Positions 27,742 through 36,968 of a DNA stretch of 64,000 bases are shown here, one piece after another. Numbering within the stretch: position 1 is the first letter of the stretch; the number at the start of each line of letters is the position of its first letter. This DNA comes from Psychrobacter immobilis (GTDB taxonomy: Bacteria > Pseudomonadota > Gammaproteobacteria > Pseudomonadales > Moraxellaceae), in contig CAJHAA010000018.1 in NCBI GenBank assembly GCA_904846265.1, forward strand, positions 1 through 64,000, read 5' to 3'. Under the pieces are notes generated by a model that was given only the letters and a program-made list of their open reading frames with translations, made no database searches and was not told the origin of the DNA. The position numbers were made by a program, and so were the translations under genes.

Positions 27742-27809
27742 CTGTTTTTTAACGCTGTATTTTTTAACGTTTTAAGTTTAATAGCGTAAATGGTTATGGT
27801 TGCTAAGTA

Positions 27810-27979
27810 GTAGGGTGTGTCCTGATTTAAGTCAATGGATATCTACATGGGCTAAACTTTATCAAACGTCGTTGAACTGAACTGCTGATTAATATTTACT
27901 ATGATCTGTGTTATTTCTCTTGTTTAACGGCAATTTGTCTCGCTTTTATCACCATTATTAAATGAGGATATACCCTAGA
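27810..27979. repeat. MITE-like repeat, copy B (about 170 bp, diverged)
   Basis: Starts GTAGGGTGTGTCCTGATTTAA and ends ATGAGGATATACCCTAG. The inner part (CTTGTTTAACGGCAATTTGT, TTTTATCACCATTATTAAATG) aligns with copies A and E. It lies between lolD and the small gene at 28075. Confidence 0.85.
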
Positions 27980-28074
27980 ACGACAATATTATGTTCAACA
28001 GACCCTAAGTTTTAATAAAAATAAACGCAAAATGGGGCTGCAAAATGCCACCAATTTATTAAAGAAGGACTATT

Positions 28075-28386
28075 ATGATGGATAGAGATGACGACCCAAT
28101 CGCTGCTTTTGGCAGTGCCGAAGAAGGCAATGAACCGTTAAAACCCTATATGGATGTGACGTTATTCGAGACAATTGATAAACAGGCACAAATAGATCTG
28201 TTAACACCCGTTTTTGATGCCATTACTTTGGCTGGCGTTGATTATGATCTAAAAGCTCAAGACAGTGCAACGGGCAAACGCTATACATTACTTAAAGATG
28301 AAAAAGTGGTTGAAGTTTTTGTGATGGACACTAGCCTTACGGACAACATCTTTGCGGCCATAGAAAAGAATAAAGAAGCAGAGTGA
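28075..28386 (+). CDS. Small acidic protein, unknown
   Basis: A 103-residue soluble acidic protein with an AAGGACTATT ribosome-binding region before the ATG (a second ATG follows at once). The core (VTLFETIDKQAQIDLLTPVFDAITLAGVDYDLKAQDSATGKRYTLL) reads as an alpha/beta fold such as those in small signal-transducing or DUF domains, but no family is assigned. Upstream is MITE copy B (96 bases away). Confidence 0.65.
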   Translation: MMDRDDDPIAAFGSAEEGNEPLKPYMDVTLFETIDKQAQIDLLTPVFDAITLAGVDYDLKAQDSATGKRYTLLKDEKVVEVFVMDTSLTDNIFAAIEKNKEAE

Positions 28387-28470
28387 TTGGTATCAACAAA
28401 GAAAATGGCTTTTGTTTTTAGGTCATAGCCAGAAGGTGATATCGAGACATAGCATAGAATAATCGAGGAC

Positions 28471-28549
28471 AGATGGTAACCTAGATTGCTATCGTTAGCG
28501 AATGGTTAGTAGTAAAGGGTGGTTCGCTACGTTATGGTTACCATGACTT
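28471..28549. repeat. Long imperfect inverted repeat in a convergent gap
   Basis: ATGGTAACC near 28473 pairs with GGTTACCAT near 28540, and AGCGAA pairs with TTCGCT inside. It may act as a poor terminator between the converging small gene and the DUF2062 gene, or be a mobile-repeat relic. Confidence 0.45.
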
Positions 28550-28566
28550 GATAACAGCAGCATATA

Positions 28567-29142
28567 TTAGATTTTAGGCGATTTATCAGAAGGTTCTTGC
28601 TGACGTTTTTGCCAGCTCACGACGGTTTTATAGCGCCAAACAGCCTTAAATGCCAGTCCACAAACGATGCTGGTCACAATCGCTAATATCGTCAACCCTA
28701 TGCAAAAAGCAGCAATCGATACCGTGCCGCGATAGGTAATAAATGGATTTGCACCATCTGACAGTGCCCATAAGCTAAAATCAGCAATCATCCTGCCGAT
28801 AAGCCGCAGACTAATCATCGGTACGTCAAGGATTTTGGCACCGATATAATAGCCTGCATAAAAGATGGGCAAGCTCGTGAGTGGATTGGTAATCCAAGTC
28901 AAGCCGAGTGCCATGGGAACATTGGCACGAAAAATTAATGAGCCAACTAGAGCCAGTAGCATCTGCCCTGGCAATGGGAAAAATGCACTAAGCACCCCGA
29001 TATAGACCGCTTTATTTAAGCTATGTCGATTAAAGTGCCATAATCGTGGATCAGCCAAATGCGGTGCGAACAGTTTTAAGGTGCGACTTTCTAGGATTTT
29101 TTCTGGCGTAGGAAGCAGGTCTTTCAGACGTTTTTGGGGCAC
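28567..29142 (-). CDS. DUF2062-domain membrane protein
   Basis: A 191-residue protein with a GTG start at 29142 preceded by AAGG. The DUF2062 pattern is clear: RHSLNKAVYIGVLSAFFPLPGQMLLA, then WITNPLTSLPIFYAGYYIGAKIL. Two to three membrane spans are visible (about 50-70, 75-105, 140-165). The family is small and conserved in proteobacteria, with no defined reaction. A basic tail follows. It stands alone in the opposite direction to the ComEC-like gene. Confidence 0.85.
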   Translation of the reverse strand: MPQKRLKDLLPTPEKILESRTLKLFAPHLADPRLWHFNRHSLNKAVYIGVLSAFFPLPGQMLLALVGSLIFRANVPMALGLTWITNPLTSLPIFYAGYYIGAKILDVPMISLRLIGRMIADFSLWALSDGANPFITYRGTVSIAAFCIGLTILAIVTSIVCGLAFKAVWRYKTVVSWQKRQQEPSDKSPKI

Positions 29143-29465
29143 AGGATCGCCTTTTGTAATCGTTAGCTACAGTCCGCTCAATCGCATTGATGGTCTGCTA
29201 TAAAGTAATATTATTCATAAAGTGTACAGCTGAGGATATAGAGGATAATGATGTCAGATTATCATCATCGCAATATGTCAGTCAGTATAGGGTAATAGTT
29301 ATATAAATGCTATTGCATGACGTATCAGTTGTTGTTTCTGGTTTGAGTATCAATCTGTGTTTTAGCATTCCAGTACATTTTCGTCATATTAAGTGGCTAT
29401 TTATCATAATAAATGGCTTTATTTAGGCAAAAACTAATATTCAACTCATCAAGCAAGGAGCGCTA
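29143..29465. other. Intergenic region before the ComEC-like gene
   Basis: A stretch of 323 AT-rich bases between divergent genes. Nothing beyond the AAGGAG ribosome-binding site at 29455-29460 was identified. Confidence 0.4.
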
Positions 29466-32400
29466 GTGTACTGGTTGATTGGTAGCTTGATTATTATCGC
29501 CATGATGGGCGTTTTGGCAGTCGCAGATAGTATGGCGATACCCACTAGTTCATCGTTAATGAATATATTGAATACTCCTATCTTATCTTTGTCGCTCATT
29601 ATTTTTGCTATTATCCTGATTTTTATTGCCCAGTTTAATGTACCTTCTGCAAAACCCAGCCATTTATCGCAACATACTGCTGGTCTCTCTTCACGTAATC
29701 CTTCATATAATACTTCACATAAATCTAAACCCTTCTTTCGTATTTTGACTCATGTTTTAGTTGCTATATTGGCAATTGGATTAATCATTGGCAGTGCGCT
29801 GCAAGCCCTGATTAGCCATCAGCAAGCAGAATTAACAGAAATCACTGAGCCAATGCGTGTACAAGCATTAGTCACCATCGAAGGAATAAGTGACAGCGTT
29901 TATGACGTCGCCACGGACAGTGGCTATCGACAAGTTGCTGTCATTAGTGATATATCACCCTTGGTATCGGCGTTGGCGGTTGGAGATTTAGACGCTATGA
30001 CCAGTGACTTTCTAATAGATGAAAATAATAGCCTAAGCAATAATAACTTATATAAAAATAACTCAAATAACAATAACAATAACGATAAAGATGGCACGTA
30101 CCGTGTATTGCTCAACGCTTATCCAAAAAATTCATCAAAACAATCATCCAAGAAAAATTTGGACAGCAATCCGTTTGACCGCTTAAATTATTTACAACCT
30201 GGCGATCAGCTGTTTATGAGTTTAGCGCTTGCACCACTGGCGACCTCTGAGCAAGCACCAAGCAATCCATCTGGTTTTGACAGTTATCACTGGCTGCGAG
30301 GTCGTCATATTGATGGAGTCGCTAATATATTGACCGTTGGCACATCAAATGTCACCAATACTGAGGTATCAAAGCCAGCGTTTGCCTCTTCTTCATATCT
30401 TCAGCGTTTTCAGACTTATATCAACCAAGGACGTTGGCAATTACGCCAGCATTTTTATCAAGATTGGTCAACACAGACCACAGCAGCGCAACAGGCAAAA
30501 GCGGTCACTTTAAGTTTGCTCACAGGTGATCGCAGTTTAATCAATCGTGAGACCAAAGATCTATATCAACTGGCTGGTATTTCACATTTGCTGGCTATCT
30601 CTGGCACTCATGTATTGTTTTTAGCGATTATGCTGGCGGGTGCGGCGGTGTTGCTTTTTGATCGGCTATGGCCAAGGGTTTATCGTTACGTACCGCGTTG
30701 GCAAGTGCGCTGGTGGGTGATGATCGCTGCTGCTTTTATTTATGCGCTATTTACTGGTTTTGATGTACCCGCTGCTCGTACCGCATGGATGTTATTCGCG
30801 ATAGGTCTGGTACGTTTAACATTATTACCGGTTAGTACGATGCGGGTGTTGTTTGCCTTGGCAGTGTTGATGGCATGGCTTGATCCCTACGTATTATGGC
30901 AGGCAGGGTACTGGCTATCTTTTATCGCAGTGGCATTACTCCTTAAATATGATGATGCATCATATACGCAATCAGCTGTCGTATCAGAAACGGCATCTGC
31001 TCATAATGCCAGTGTAGTAAATACTGCATTCAAGCGTGTTTGGATAATAGGCAAACGTGTATTCAAATTACAATTTTGGCTATTTATGACTTTACTGCCT
31101 ATTACATTGCTATTATTTGGCAAGGCGTCGCTGTGGGGTCTTGTCATCAATCTATTTGCTATCGGTTTATTTGGTTGGGTGATTGTGCCGCTTAATCTGT
31201 TGGCAGGGCTCTGCTATCTTTTATCACCTGCTATTGCTGATAGTATTTGGCTGCTCGTTAGCGCCATTGTCGCGAAATTGCATGAACTGATAACGTGGTT
31301 AACCTCATTACCAGCATTGTCAGAAGCGTGGCTTTATACCCCCGTGAATGTCGCCATATTGCTGATGGTACTATTAAGTATGTTGCCATGGCTACTACCA
31401 CGAGGATTTATCAGTCGTTGGCTGGTACTGCCGCCGCTAACCTTATTAATGATGACGGTATATGCCAATCAGCAATCACTAACGACGATACCGACCTTGT
31501 ATATCTTACCAACGGGTGACCCCTATATAAGTGCTGCTTTGTTGCAGTATCCTGTTGCCAATAATGAGCAGTCATCCACAACAGATACGCATAAGAACAA
31601 CATCAGCTGGCTATTTTTATCTGACCACAGACCCAATGTCGCACGAACGATGCCCAGTAATCTAACGGCGAATAAGCTGTCGATGACATTGGTGCAGCAG
31701 CTGGGTAGCTTGTCAGTTGATACACTAGAAGGTATAGTCGTGCAGAGTAGTAGTGCTGGATTGACGGATACGCTTACTACTGATAAGACGTATTTAGCTT
31801 CTAATGCTTCTGCTTCTACTAATGCTAGTGCTTCTGAGCTGTTGCCTTTGACGGTTTTTCAGCTTAATCAGCGTTTACCTATTAGTCAGTATTGGCAAGC
31901 AGGGCGCTCTGATCATTGGTCTGCATTTCAGCAAGCCTATAAAGTCACCAGCCAATCCAAGGACATTCCGAATATTAGTGTGCAACGTTGTGAACAAGGC
32001 AAAACGTGGCAGTTGGGCAATGGTGATTTGTCCATACAAGCATTGACAGGGTGGAGCAAAATAGACAGTCCGAGTGTTTGGGATTGTACGGTGGCTATAA
32101 ATGCCAGCTTGCCCATAAGGGTATTAAAGTATAATGCGGCTGATCCACTCAAATCAACACCTGCCACTGCGCAAACACTCACATCAAGTAGCCAGCCATC
32201 GACTCATCAAGCCAATATGCCTCGGGCACGTCTGATATTAAATGCAGATACTCATCAGCGTATTTGGCAAATGTGGACATTGTTATGTCCAGTTGAACCA
32301 CCTGAGCAACCACGCACTTTTTATAATGTGACATGGCTAGGACATAGCACATCACAGATAACTGCTGAGGTGATAAATCGTCAAACCATCAATGAAATGA

Positions 32401-32477
32401 TCACTTATGATGGCAAAATGCCAGAAGCAACGTTGTCTCTCAATGCGGCAGTAGATACGACCAATATGACGCCATAA
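29466..32477 (+). CDS. comEC: ComEC/Rec2-type DNA uptake channel
   Basis: A 1003-residue inner-membrane protein, GTG start with AAGGAG 6 bases before. The N-terminus has two to three membrane spans and a DUF4131 beta domain, interrupted by an Asn-rich hydrophilic run at about 182-205. The Competence domain carries the signature LTGDRSLINRETKDLYQLAG-ISHLLAISGTH (about 355) and about eight more helices to residue 660. The C-terminal 330 residues lie where family members have a metallo-beta-lactamase-like domain, but no HxHxDH motif is present and the region is Ser/Thr/Ala-rich and poorly conserved. It would carry single-stranded DNA across the inner membrane during transformation. Confidence 0.9.
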   Translation: MYWLIGSLIIIAMMGVLAVADSMAIPTSSSLMNILNTPILSLSLIIFAIILIFIAQFNVPSAKPSHLSQHTAGLSSRNPSYNTSHKSKPFFRILTHVLVAILAIGLIIGSALQALISHQQAELTEITEPMRVQALVTIEGISDSVYDVATDSGYRQVAVISDISPLVSALAVGDLDAMTSDFLIDENNSLSNNNLYKNNSNNNNNNDKDGTYRVLLNAYPKNSSKQSSKKNLDSNPFDRLNYLQPGDQLFMSLALAPLATSEQAPSNPSGFDSYHWLRGRHIDGVANILTVGTSNVTNTEVSKPAFASSSYLQRFQTYINQGRWQLRQHFYQDWSTQTTAAQQAKAVTLSLLTGDRSLINRETKDLYQLAGISHLLAISGTHVLFLAIMLAGAAVLLFDRLWPRVYRYVPRWQVRWWVMIAAAFIYALFTGFDVPAARTAWMLFAIGLVRLTLLPVSTMRVLFALAVLMAWLDPYVLWQAGYWLSFIAVALLLKYDDASYTQSAVVSETASAHNASVVNTAFKRVWIIGKRVFKLQFWLFMTLLPITLLLFGKASLWGLVINLFAIGLFGWVIVPLNLLAGLCYLLSPAIADSIWLLVSAIVAKLHELITWLTSLPALSEAWLYTPVNVAILLMVLLSMLPWLLPRGFISRWLVLPPLTLLMMTVYANQQSLTTIPTLYILPTGDPYISAALLQYPVANNEQSSTTDTHKNNISWLFLSDHRPNVARTMPSNLTANKLSMTLVQQLGSLSVDTLEGIVVQSSSAGLTDTLTTDKTYLASNASASTNASASELLPLTVFQLNQRLPISQYWQAGRSDHWSAFQQAYKVTSQSKDIPNISVQRCEQGKTWQLGNGDLSIQALTGWSKIDSPSVWDCTVAINASLPIRVLKYNAADPLKSTPATAQTLTSSSQPSTHQANMPRARLILNADTHQRIWQMWTLLCPVEPPEQPRTFYNVTWLGHSTSQITAEVINRQTINEMITYDGKMPEATLSLNAAVDTTNMTP

Positions 32478-32683
32478 AAATATCGCTTATCTAATCAATG
32501 TTACAATATAGTGATATTTCCCAGTTATACTATTGAACCATGATTGAAATACCACCATACTTAGCAGCCTATGAATATAGATGACTGTGACCGTATTTGG
32601 AGTGAGAAGCAGCTCCTTATTACTGACTGTATTTCTATCTTCTCTTTTTATTGCTTTAGACTGTTTCTGACTTAGGAAGTTAT

Positions 32684-33739
32684 ATGCCCAACTGGCCACC
32701 AGACCCTAACAAACGTCCTGACAATTCGGCAAATCAGCCAGTACCGATGTCGCCGCCAAGCCAGCCGAGTGGACAAGAATGGCGATTGCTTGAAAACACT
32801 TTATTGGCTAGTGTGGTCGAGCAACGCCGCGCCCGTCGCTGGAGTATCTTTTTTAAACTATTGACCTTTGGTTATATTTTACTGATATTTCTGACGCTTG
32901 GTCGTAGTTGCAGCAGCAGCGCGCCAACGGGTTTAGATGGTGTCGACACGAGCAAGCCGCATTTAGCCGTGGTTGAGCTACAAGGTGTCATTAGTAGTGG
33001 CGATGTGGCCAACGCTTATGATGTCAATGAGGCATTGACCCGTGCTTTTGAAAACAGCAATTCAAAGGCGGTAGCATTGGATATCAATTCACCTGGTGGC
33101 TCACCAGTACAGTCTGATGAGATTTGGCAGACTATGATGGATTTGCGTAAAGAATATCCAGACAAAAAACTCTATGCAGTGATTGGTGATATGGGTGCTT
33201 CTGGCGCATATTATATTGCTTCTGCGGCGGATGAGATTTATGTGAACCCATCAAGTTTGGTTGGCTCTATCGGCGTGATTATGCCAAGCTATAACATCAA
33301 AGGTTTGATGGATAAAGTTGGCGTAGAAGATCGTACGATTACTGCTGGTGAATACAAAGACATCTTAAGTTTGTCACGTCCGTTAACGGATTATGAAGAA
33401 AAACATGTCGAAAAAGTATTGGACAACACCCACAAGCATTTCATTAATGCGGTGAAAGAAGGTCGCGGCGATCGTCTCAAAAATCCTGAACAAAATAAGT
33501 TATTCTCAGGATTATTCTGGACAGGCGAGCAGTCTATTGAACTTGGCTTAGCCGATAAGAAAGGCAGCATCGCTAGCTTAGAAAAGCAGTTAGAGCTGGA
33601 TAATGTCATCAATTATAGCCCAACAGATCCGTTCCAATTATTCATGGACCGCTTTGCTGTTAAATTGGGTGCGGGCATTGGCTCTAGTGTCAGCCTTGAT
33701 GTTTTACCGCAAGAAGAAGGTAATGCGCAGATGCGTTAA
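32684..33739 (+). CDS. sppA: Signal peptide peptidase SppA-like serine protease (S49)
   Basis: A 351-residue protein. A cytoplasmic Pro-rich start is followed by one membrane span (about 62-80) and a periplasmic S49 protease domain. The catalytic serine is S173 in DMGASGAYYIA and the lysine is K225 in GEYKD. It is the short, single-domain form (36K type), not the 67K duplicated E. coli form. It degrades signal peptides and membrane fragments. AGGAAG precedes the ATG. A hairpin follows the stop. Confidence 0.93.
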   Translation: MPNWPPDPNKRPDNSANQPVPMSPPSQPSGQEWRLLENTLLASVVEQRRARRWSIFFKLLTFGYILLIFLTLGRSCSSSAPTGLDGVDTSKPHLAVVELQGVISSGDVANAYDVNEALTRAFENSNSKAVALDINSPGGSPVQSDEIWQTMMDLRKEYPDKKLYAVIGDMGASGAYYIASAADEIYVNPSSLVGSIGVIMPSYNIKGLMDKVGVEDRTITAGEYKDILSLSRPLTDYEEKHVEKVLDNTHKHFINAVKEGRGDRLKNPEQNKLFSGLFWTGEQSIELGLADKKGSIASLEKQLELDNVINYSPTDPFQLFMDRFAVKLGAGIGSSVSLDVLPQEEGNAQMR

Positions 33740-33776
33740 GCGTTTTATGTTTGAGATTTACTGTGTATGATTGTTG

Positions 33777-33810
33777 AGGCTGAGCGTATGATTATGCTCA
33801 GCCTTAATTG
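33777..33810 (+). terminator. Hairpin terminator after sppA
   Basis: AGGCTGAGC pairs with GCTCAGCCT around 10 bases and is followed by TTAATTGT. The T-tract is weak. Confidence 0.55.
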
Positions 33811-33874
33811 TATATGAGATTCAATGGTTATAAAAAATACCCTAAATAGCGACTTAAATCGAAGAGAGCTTGTC

Positions 33875-34765
33875 ATGAGTGATGAAATTAATTTGCCAAC
33901 TTTTACTGCTTTACCTGTCTCTACAATAACCAACAAACCTGTCCTGCATTTTGCTCATGCTAATGGGATGCCAAGTGCGGTTTATCAGCCATTTTTTGAG
34001 AAGTTAACAGAATTTTTTACCATTGAATATATTGCCATGCTGGGTGCAACGCCTGATTATCCAGTCGATGACCATTGGCGCAGCCTTACACAGCAGATTA
34101 TTGATAGTGTCAAAAATACCTGTGAGAAGCATGGCGTAACGCAAGTAGTGGCAGTGGGTCATTCGCTGGGTGCGATGTGTACCTTGCAGGCATTGTATCG
34201 TGCGCCGCAGTACTTTGCCCAAGCGGTACTCATGGATCCACCTTGGATTTATGGCAAAGTGAGCTTGCTATGGCATTTGGCAAAGACGGCGGATAGATTG
34301 CCGATGATGAATAACCGCCTGATGGATAAATTGTCACCAGCTGGCGTGTCTAAGCATCGCCGTGATGTCTGGGATAGCCGCGCAGATGCGTATGATAAGA
34401 TGCGGCACAAAGGCTTTTTCAAAAACTTTGATGAACGCAGTTTTCAAGGCTATATCGAGCATGGGCTACAAGAACGTGCGGATGGCAAAGTGACATTGGC
34501 GATTCCGAAAGCCAGTGAGGTCGCTGTCTTTCGCACCAATCCATCTTGGTATTGGCTGGCACCAAATCATGGACCAAAGCCGCCTGTTACTTTGATTATC
34601 GGTCAAGACAGTATCTTTTTAAAACGCCGATTTCCGCAACAAATAAAGTCGCGTTTGAATATTCCTTATGAGACCCATGCCGGTGGTCATATGTTTCCAC
34701 TTGAGTATCCAGAGTCGGTCTCTCAGCAAGTATTATCATTGATTGAGCAGCAACTACCAACATAA
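33875..34765 (+). CDS. Alpha/beta hydrolase
   Basis: A 296-residue hydrolase. The start at 33875 (MSDEINLPTF) follows a strong AAGAGAG site. A longer frame to 33824 has no site. The nucleophile elbow is G95-H-S97-L-G. An oxyanion-type HANGMPSAVYQPF stretch is near residue 30, and the catalytic His is in HAGGHMFPLEYP near the C-terminus. No signal peptide, so cytoplasmic. Substrate unknown: esterase or lipase-like by fold. MITE copy C begins 35 bases after the stop. Confidence 0.85.
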   Translation: MSDEINLPTFTALPVSTITNKPVLHFAHANGMPSAVYQPFFEKLTEFFTIEYIAMLGATPDYPVDDHWRSLTQQIIDSVKNTCEKHGVTQVVAVGHSLGAMCTLQALYRAPQYFAQAVLMDPPWIYGKVSLLWHLAKTADRLPMMNNRLMDKLSPAGVSKHRRDVWDSRADAYDKMRHKGFFKNFDERSFQGYIEHGLQERADGKVTLAIPKASEVAVFRTNPSWYWLAPNHGPKPPVTLIIGQDSIFLKRRFPQQIKSRLNIPYETHAGGHMFPLEYPESVSQQVLSLIEQQLPT

Positions 34766-34800
34766 TCGCTGATGACTATTTCTGCTCATTATTGCTTATG

Positions 34801-34976
34801 CTAGGGCGTGTCCTCATTTTAAAAATGATGATAAAAATGAGATAAATTGCCGTCAAACAAGGAAAGTAGCGCAAATAATATCGAGATATTGATAAGCTAT
34901 TTAACGATGTTTGGCAAAATTTAGCCATTTTTAACTCATTTAGAGGATAATCGATTGAATTGAGGACACGTCCTAG
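34801..34976. repeat. MITE-like repeat, copy C (176 bp)
   Basis: Ends CTAGGGCGTGTCCTCA and TGAGGACACGTCCTAG form inverted repeats of about 17 bp. Opposite orientation to copies A, B and E. It ends 38 bases before the likely ATG of the CPBP protease gene. Confidence 0.92.
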
Positions 34977-35014
34977 ATGCGAGCTGACAAAATATCCGTT
35001 TGAGTAATGACTTT

Positions 35015-35803
35015 ATGCTAAAAAATGCTACTGGTTCGCACAATCTTAATACGCCGCCTAAGCGCACGCCGCTATTTTCACGATTGGGTGTCTTTCTACT
35101 GACTGTTGGTATGCTGATGGCATTTTTTATGAGTCAGCTGCTAGGCGTGTATATTGCTGGCAAGTTAGTATTACCGGCTTCTAAAAATTCAACCATGGCT
35201 GATATCTTCTTTTTTGGTAGTAACGATGGCACCGTGGTCAGCCTCTCTATTATCATAGGCTGCGTGCTATTGATCGCTATTAGCCTTTTGGTGATCCGTG
35301 TAAGAGGCGGCGATAGCCGGCAGTATTTAGCGTTAAAGCCGTTCTCATTTGCGGTGGGTATGGGATTGCTTGGGCTGCTATTGATATTTATGATTGGCAG
35401 TCAGGCATTAACTTATTTGCTTGATAAATCGCCACTGCTCTTCGTCGACCCTTTATATCAGTCTGTCAGCTCAGTATGGCTGTTGATATTTGCAATGGTC
35501 ATTGTCGCGCCAATCTATGAAGAGTTGATATTTCGTGGTCTATTATGGTCAGCGATCGAAGAGCAATTTACCTCGTCAACTTATTCAAAGCATCGAGGGG
35601 CGATCGTAGCAAGTGTCGTGACCAGCTTGATATTTGCGGTGATCCATGTGCAGTATGGTATTTATGAAATCAGTACCATCGTGGTACTGGCATTGATATT
35701 TTGCTACGCGCGTATCAAGTCAGGCTCGCTGTTACTGCCGATATTATTGCATATCGTGAATAATGGAGCGGCGATGTGGCAATATATTGCGCAAACCGCC
35801 TGA
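35015..35803 (+). CDS. CPBP-family intramembrane metalloprotease
   Basis: About 262 residues with eight or so membrane spans. ABI/CPBP motifs are clear: EELIFRG (EExxxR, about 167), FAVIHVQYG (His motif, about 210) and LLHIVNN (HxxxN, about 246). Such proteins are prenyl-protease-like glutamic/metal proteases in the membrane with roles from protein processing to bacteriocin immunity. The start is uncertain: ATG 35015 is chosen over a TTG at 35000. MITE copy C lies directly upstream. Confidence 0.85.
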   Translation: MLKNATGSHNLNTPPKRTPLFSRLGVFLLTVGMLMAFFMSQLLGVYIAGKLVLPASKNSTMADIFFFGSNDGTVVSLSIIIGCVLLIAISLLVIRVRGGDSRQYLALKPFSFAVGMGLLGLLLIFMIGSQALTYLLDKSPLLFVDPLYQSVSSVWLLIFAMVIVAPIYEELIFRGLLWSAIEEQFTSSTYSKHRGAIVASVVTSLIFAVIHVQYGIYEISTIVVLALIFCYARIKSGSLLLPILLHIVNNGAAMWQYIAQTA

Positions 35804-35866
35804 ATAAACAATGGCTATTTCGGCATCATTGCACTTTTATAACTATCATCATAATAATGAATTTTC

Positions 35867-36838
35867 TTAAGCATCAGGATTTAGTAGTAATACCTCATCC
35901 GCTGCCCGTTTGATATCGTCGATTGTTAGCTGAGGTTTGCCACTCAAAGCCTGTCGCCATTTGCGCGCACCCGTCAGTCCTTGAAACAACCCTAAATAAT
36001 GTCTTGTCATCGTTGGCAGTGCTTCACCTTTAGCAATCTGCGCCTCCATATACGGATACAGCTGCGCTAGAATATCTGAGCGCTTAGGTGCTGGTTCGTT
36101 CCATAAGCTATTGGTTTCTGCTAATAGGTAAGGGTTGTGATAAAACGCGCGACCAATCATCACGCCATCCACATGTTGCAAATGTGCTTCGATGTCTTTA
36201 ACAGTATCGATGCCGCCATTAATCTCGATATCAAGCTGTGGAAAATCTTGTTTGAGACGATAGACATCCTCATAACGTAGCGGTGGTATCTCGCGATTTT
36301 GCTTGGGGCTAAGCCCCTGTAGCCATGCAGTACGTGCATGGACAATAAAGCGTGTACAACCCGCTGCTGCCACTTTTTCTACAAAATCCACCATAAACTC
36401 ATAACTGTCAAAATCATCGATACCAATACGATGCTTCACGGTTACTGGGATATCGACCGCTGCTTGCATGTGTTTGACCAAATCGGCAACCGTGTGCGGC
36501 TCTGCCATGAGGCAAGCACCAATCTTATTATGCTGTACGCGATCAGAGGGACAACCAACATTGATATTGACCTCATCATAACCATGCTGCTGCGCAAATT
36601 CAGCACATTGCGTCATCTCGCTAATATCTGCGCCGCCCAGCTGTAGTACAAGCGGATGCTCAAGCGTATCAAAGCGCAGATGCCGTGCACGATTGCCATG
36701 TATCAGCGCGCCCGTACTGATCATCTCGGTGTATAAATAAACATGCGGATTAAAAAGCCGAGAAAAATAACGATAATCCGTCGTTGTCCAGTCGATCATG
36801 GGTGCAACGGAAAGACGTTTGTTGGTCATATCAACCAT
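35867..36838 (-). CDS. dusA: tRNA-dihydrouridine(20/20a) synthase DusA
   Basis: A 323-residue FMN enzyme reducing uridines 20/20a in the tRNA D-loop. Motifs: LSVAPMIDWTTTDYRYFSRLF at the start, LQLGG (about 65), EVNINVGCPSDRVQ with the catalytic Cys (about 96), KHRIGIDD (about 138) and NGGI (about 208), then the helical domain with TRHYLGLFQG. Length is typical. Two in-frame ATGs (36838, 36829) are possible. Confidence 0.95.
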   Translation of the reverse strand: MVDMTNKRLSVAPMIDWTTTDYRYFSRLFNPHVYLYTEMISTGALIHGNRARHLRFDTLEHPLVLQLGGADISEMTQCAEFAQQHGYDEVNINVGCPSDRVQHNKIGACLMAEPHTVADLVKHMQAAVDIPVTVKHRIGIDDFDSYEFMVDFVEKVAAAGCTRFIVHARTAWLQGLSPKQNREIPPLRYEDVYRLKQDFPQLDIEINGGIDTVKDIEAHLQHVDGVMIGRAFYHNPYLLAETNSLWNEPAPKRSDILAQLYPYMEAQIAKGEALPTMTRHYLGLFQGLTGARKWRQALSGKPQLTIDDIKRAADEVLLLNPDA

Positions 36839-36885
36839 GGTTTTGAGCCTTAATATTTTAATATTGGTGTCTTAAATAAATGAAC

Positions 36886-36926
36886 AAGGTGCAATGTATG
36901 AGACATACGATTGCACCTTAATTTTT
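36886..36926. terminator. Hairpin between the MFS gene and dusA
   Basis: AAGGTGCAA-TGTATG pairs with CATACGA-TTGCACCTT around AGA. It lies after the minus-strand MFS stop. The best T-tract (ATTTTTT) is on the plus side, so minus-strand use is uncertain. Confidence 0.55.
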
Positions 36927-36968
36927 TAATTTCAATCGTTATGCAGATAATAGGCAGCTACCTACTAG

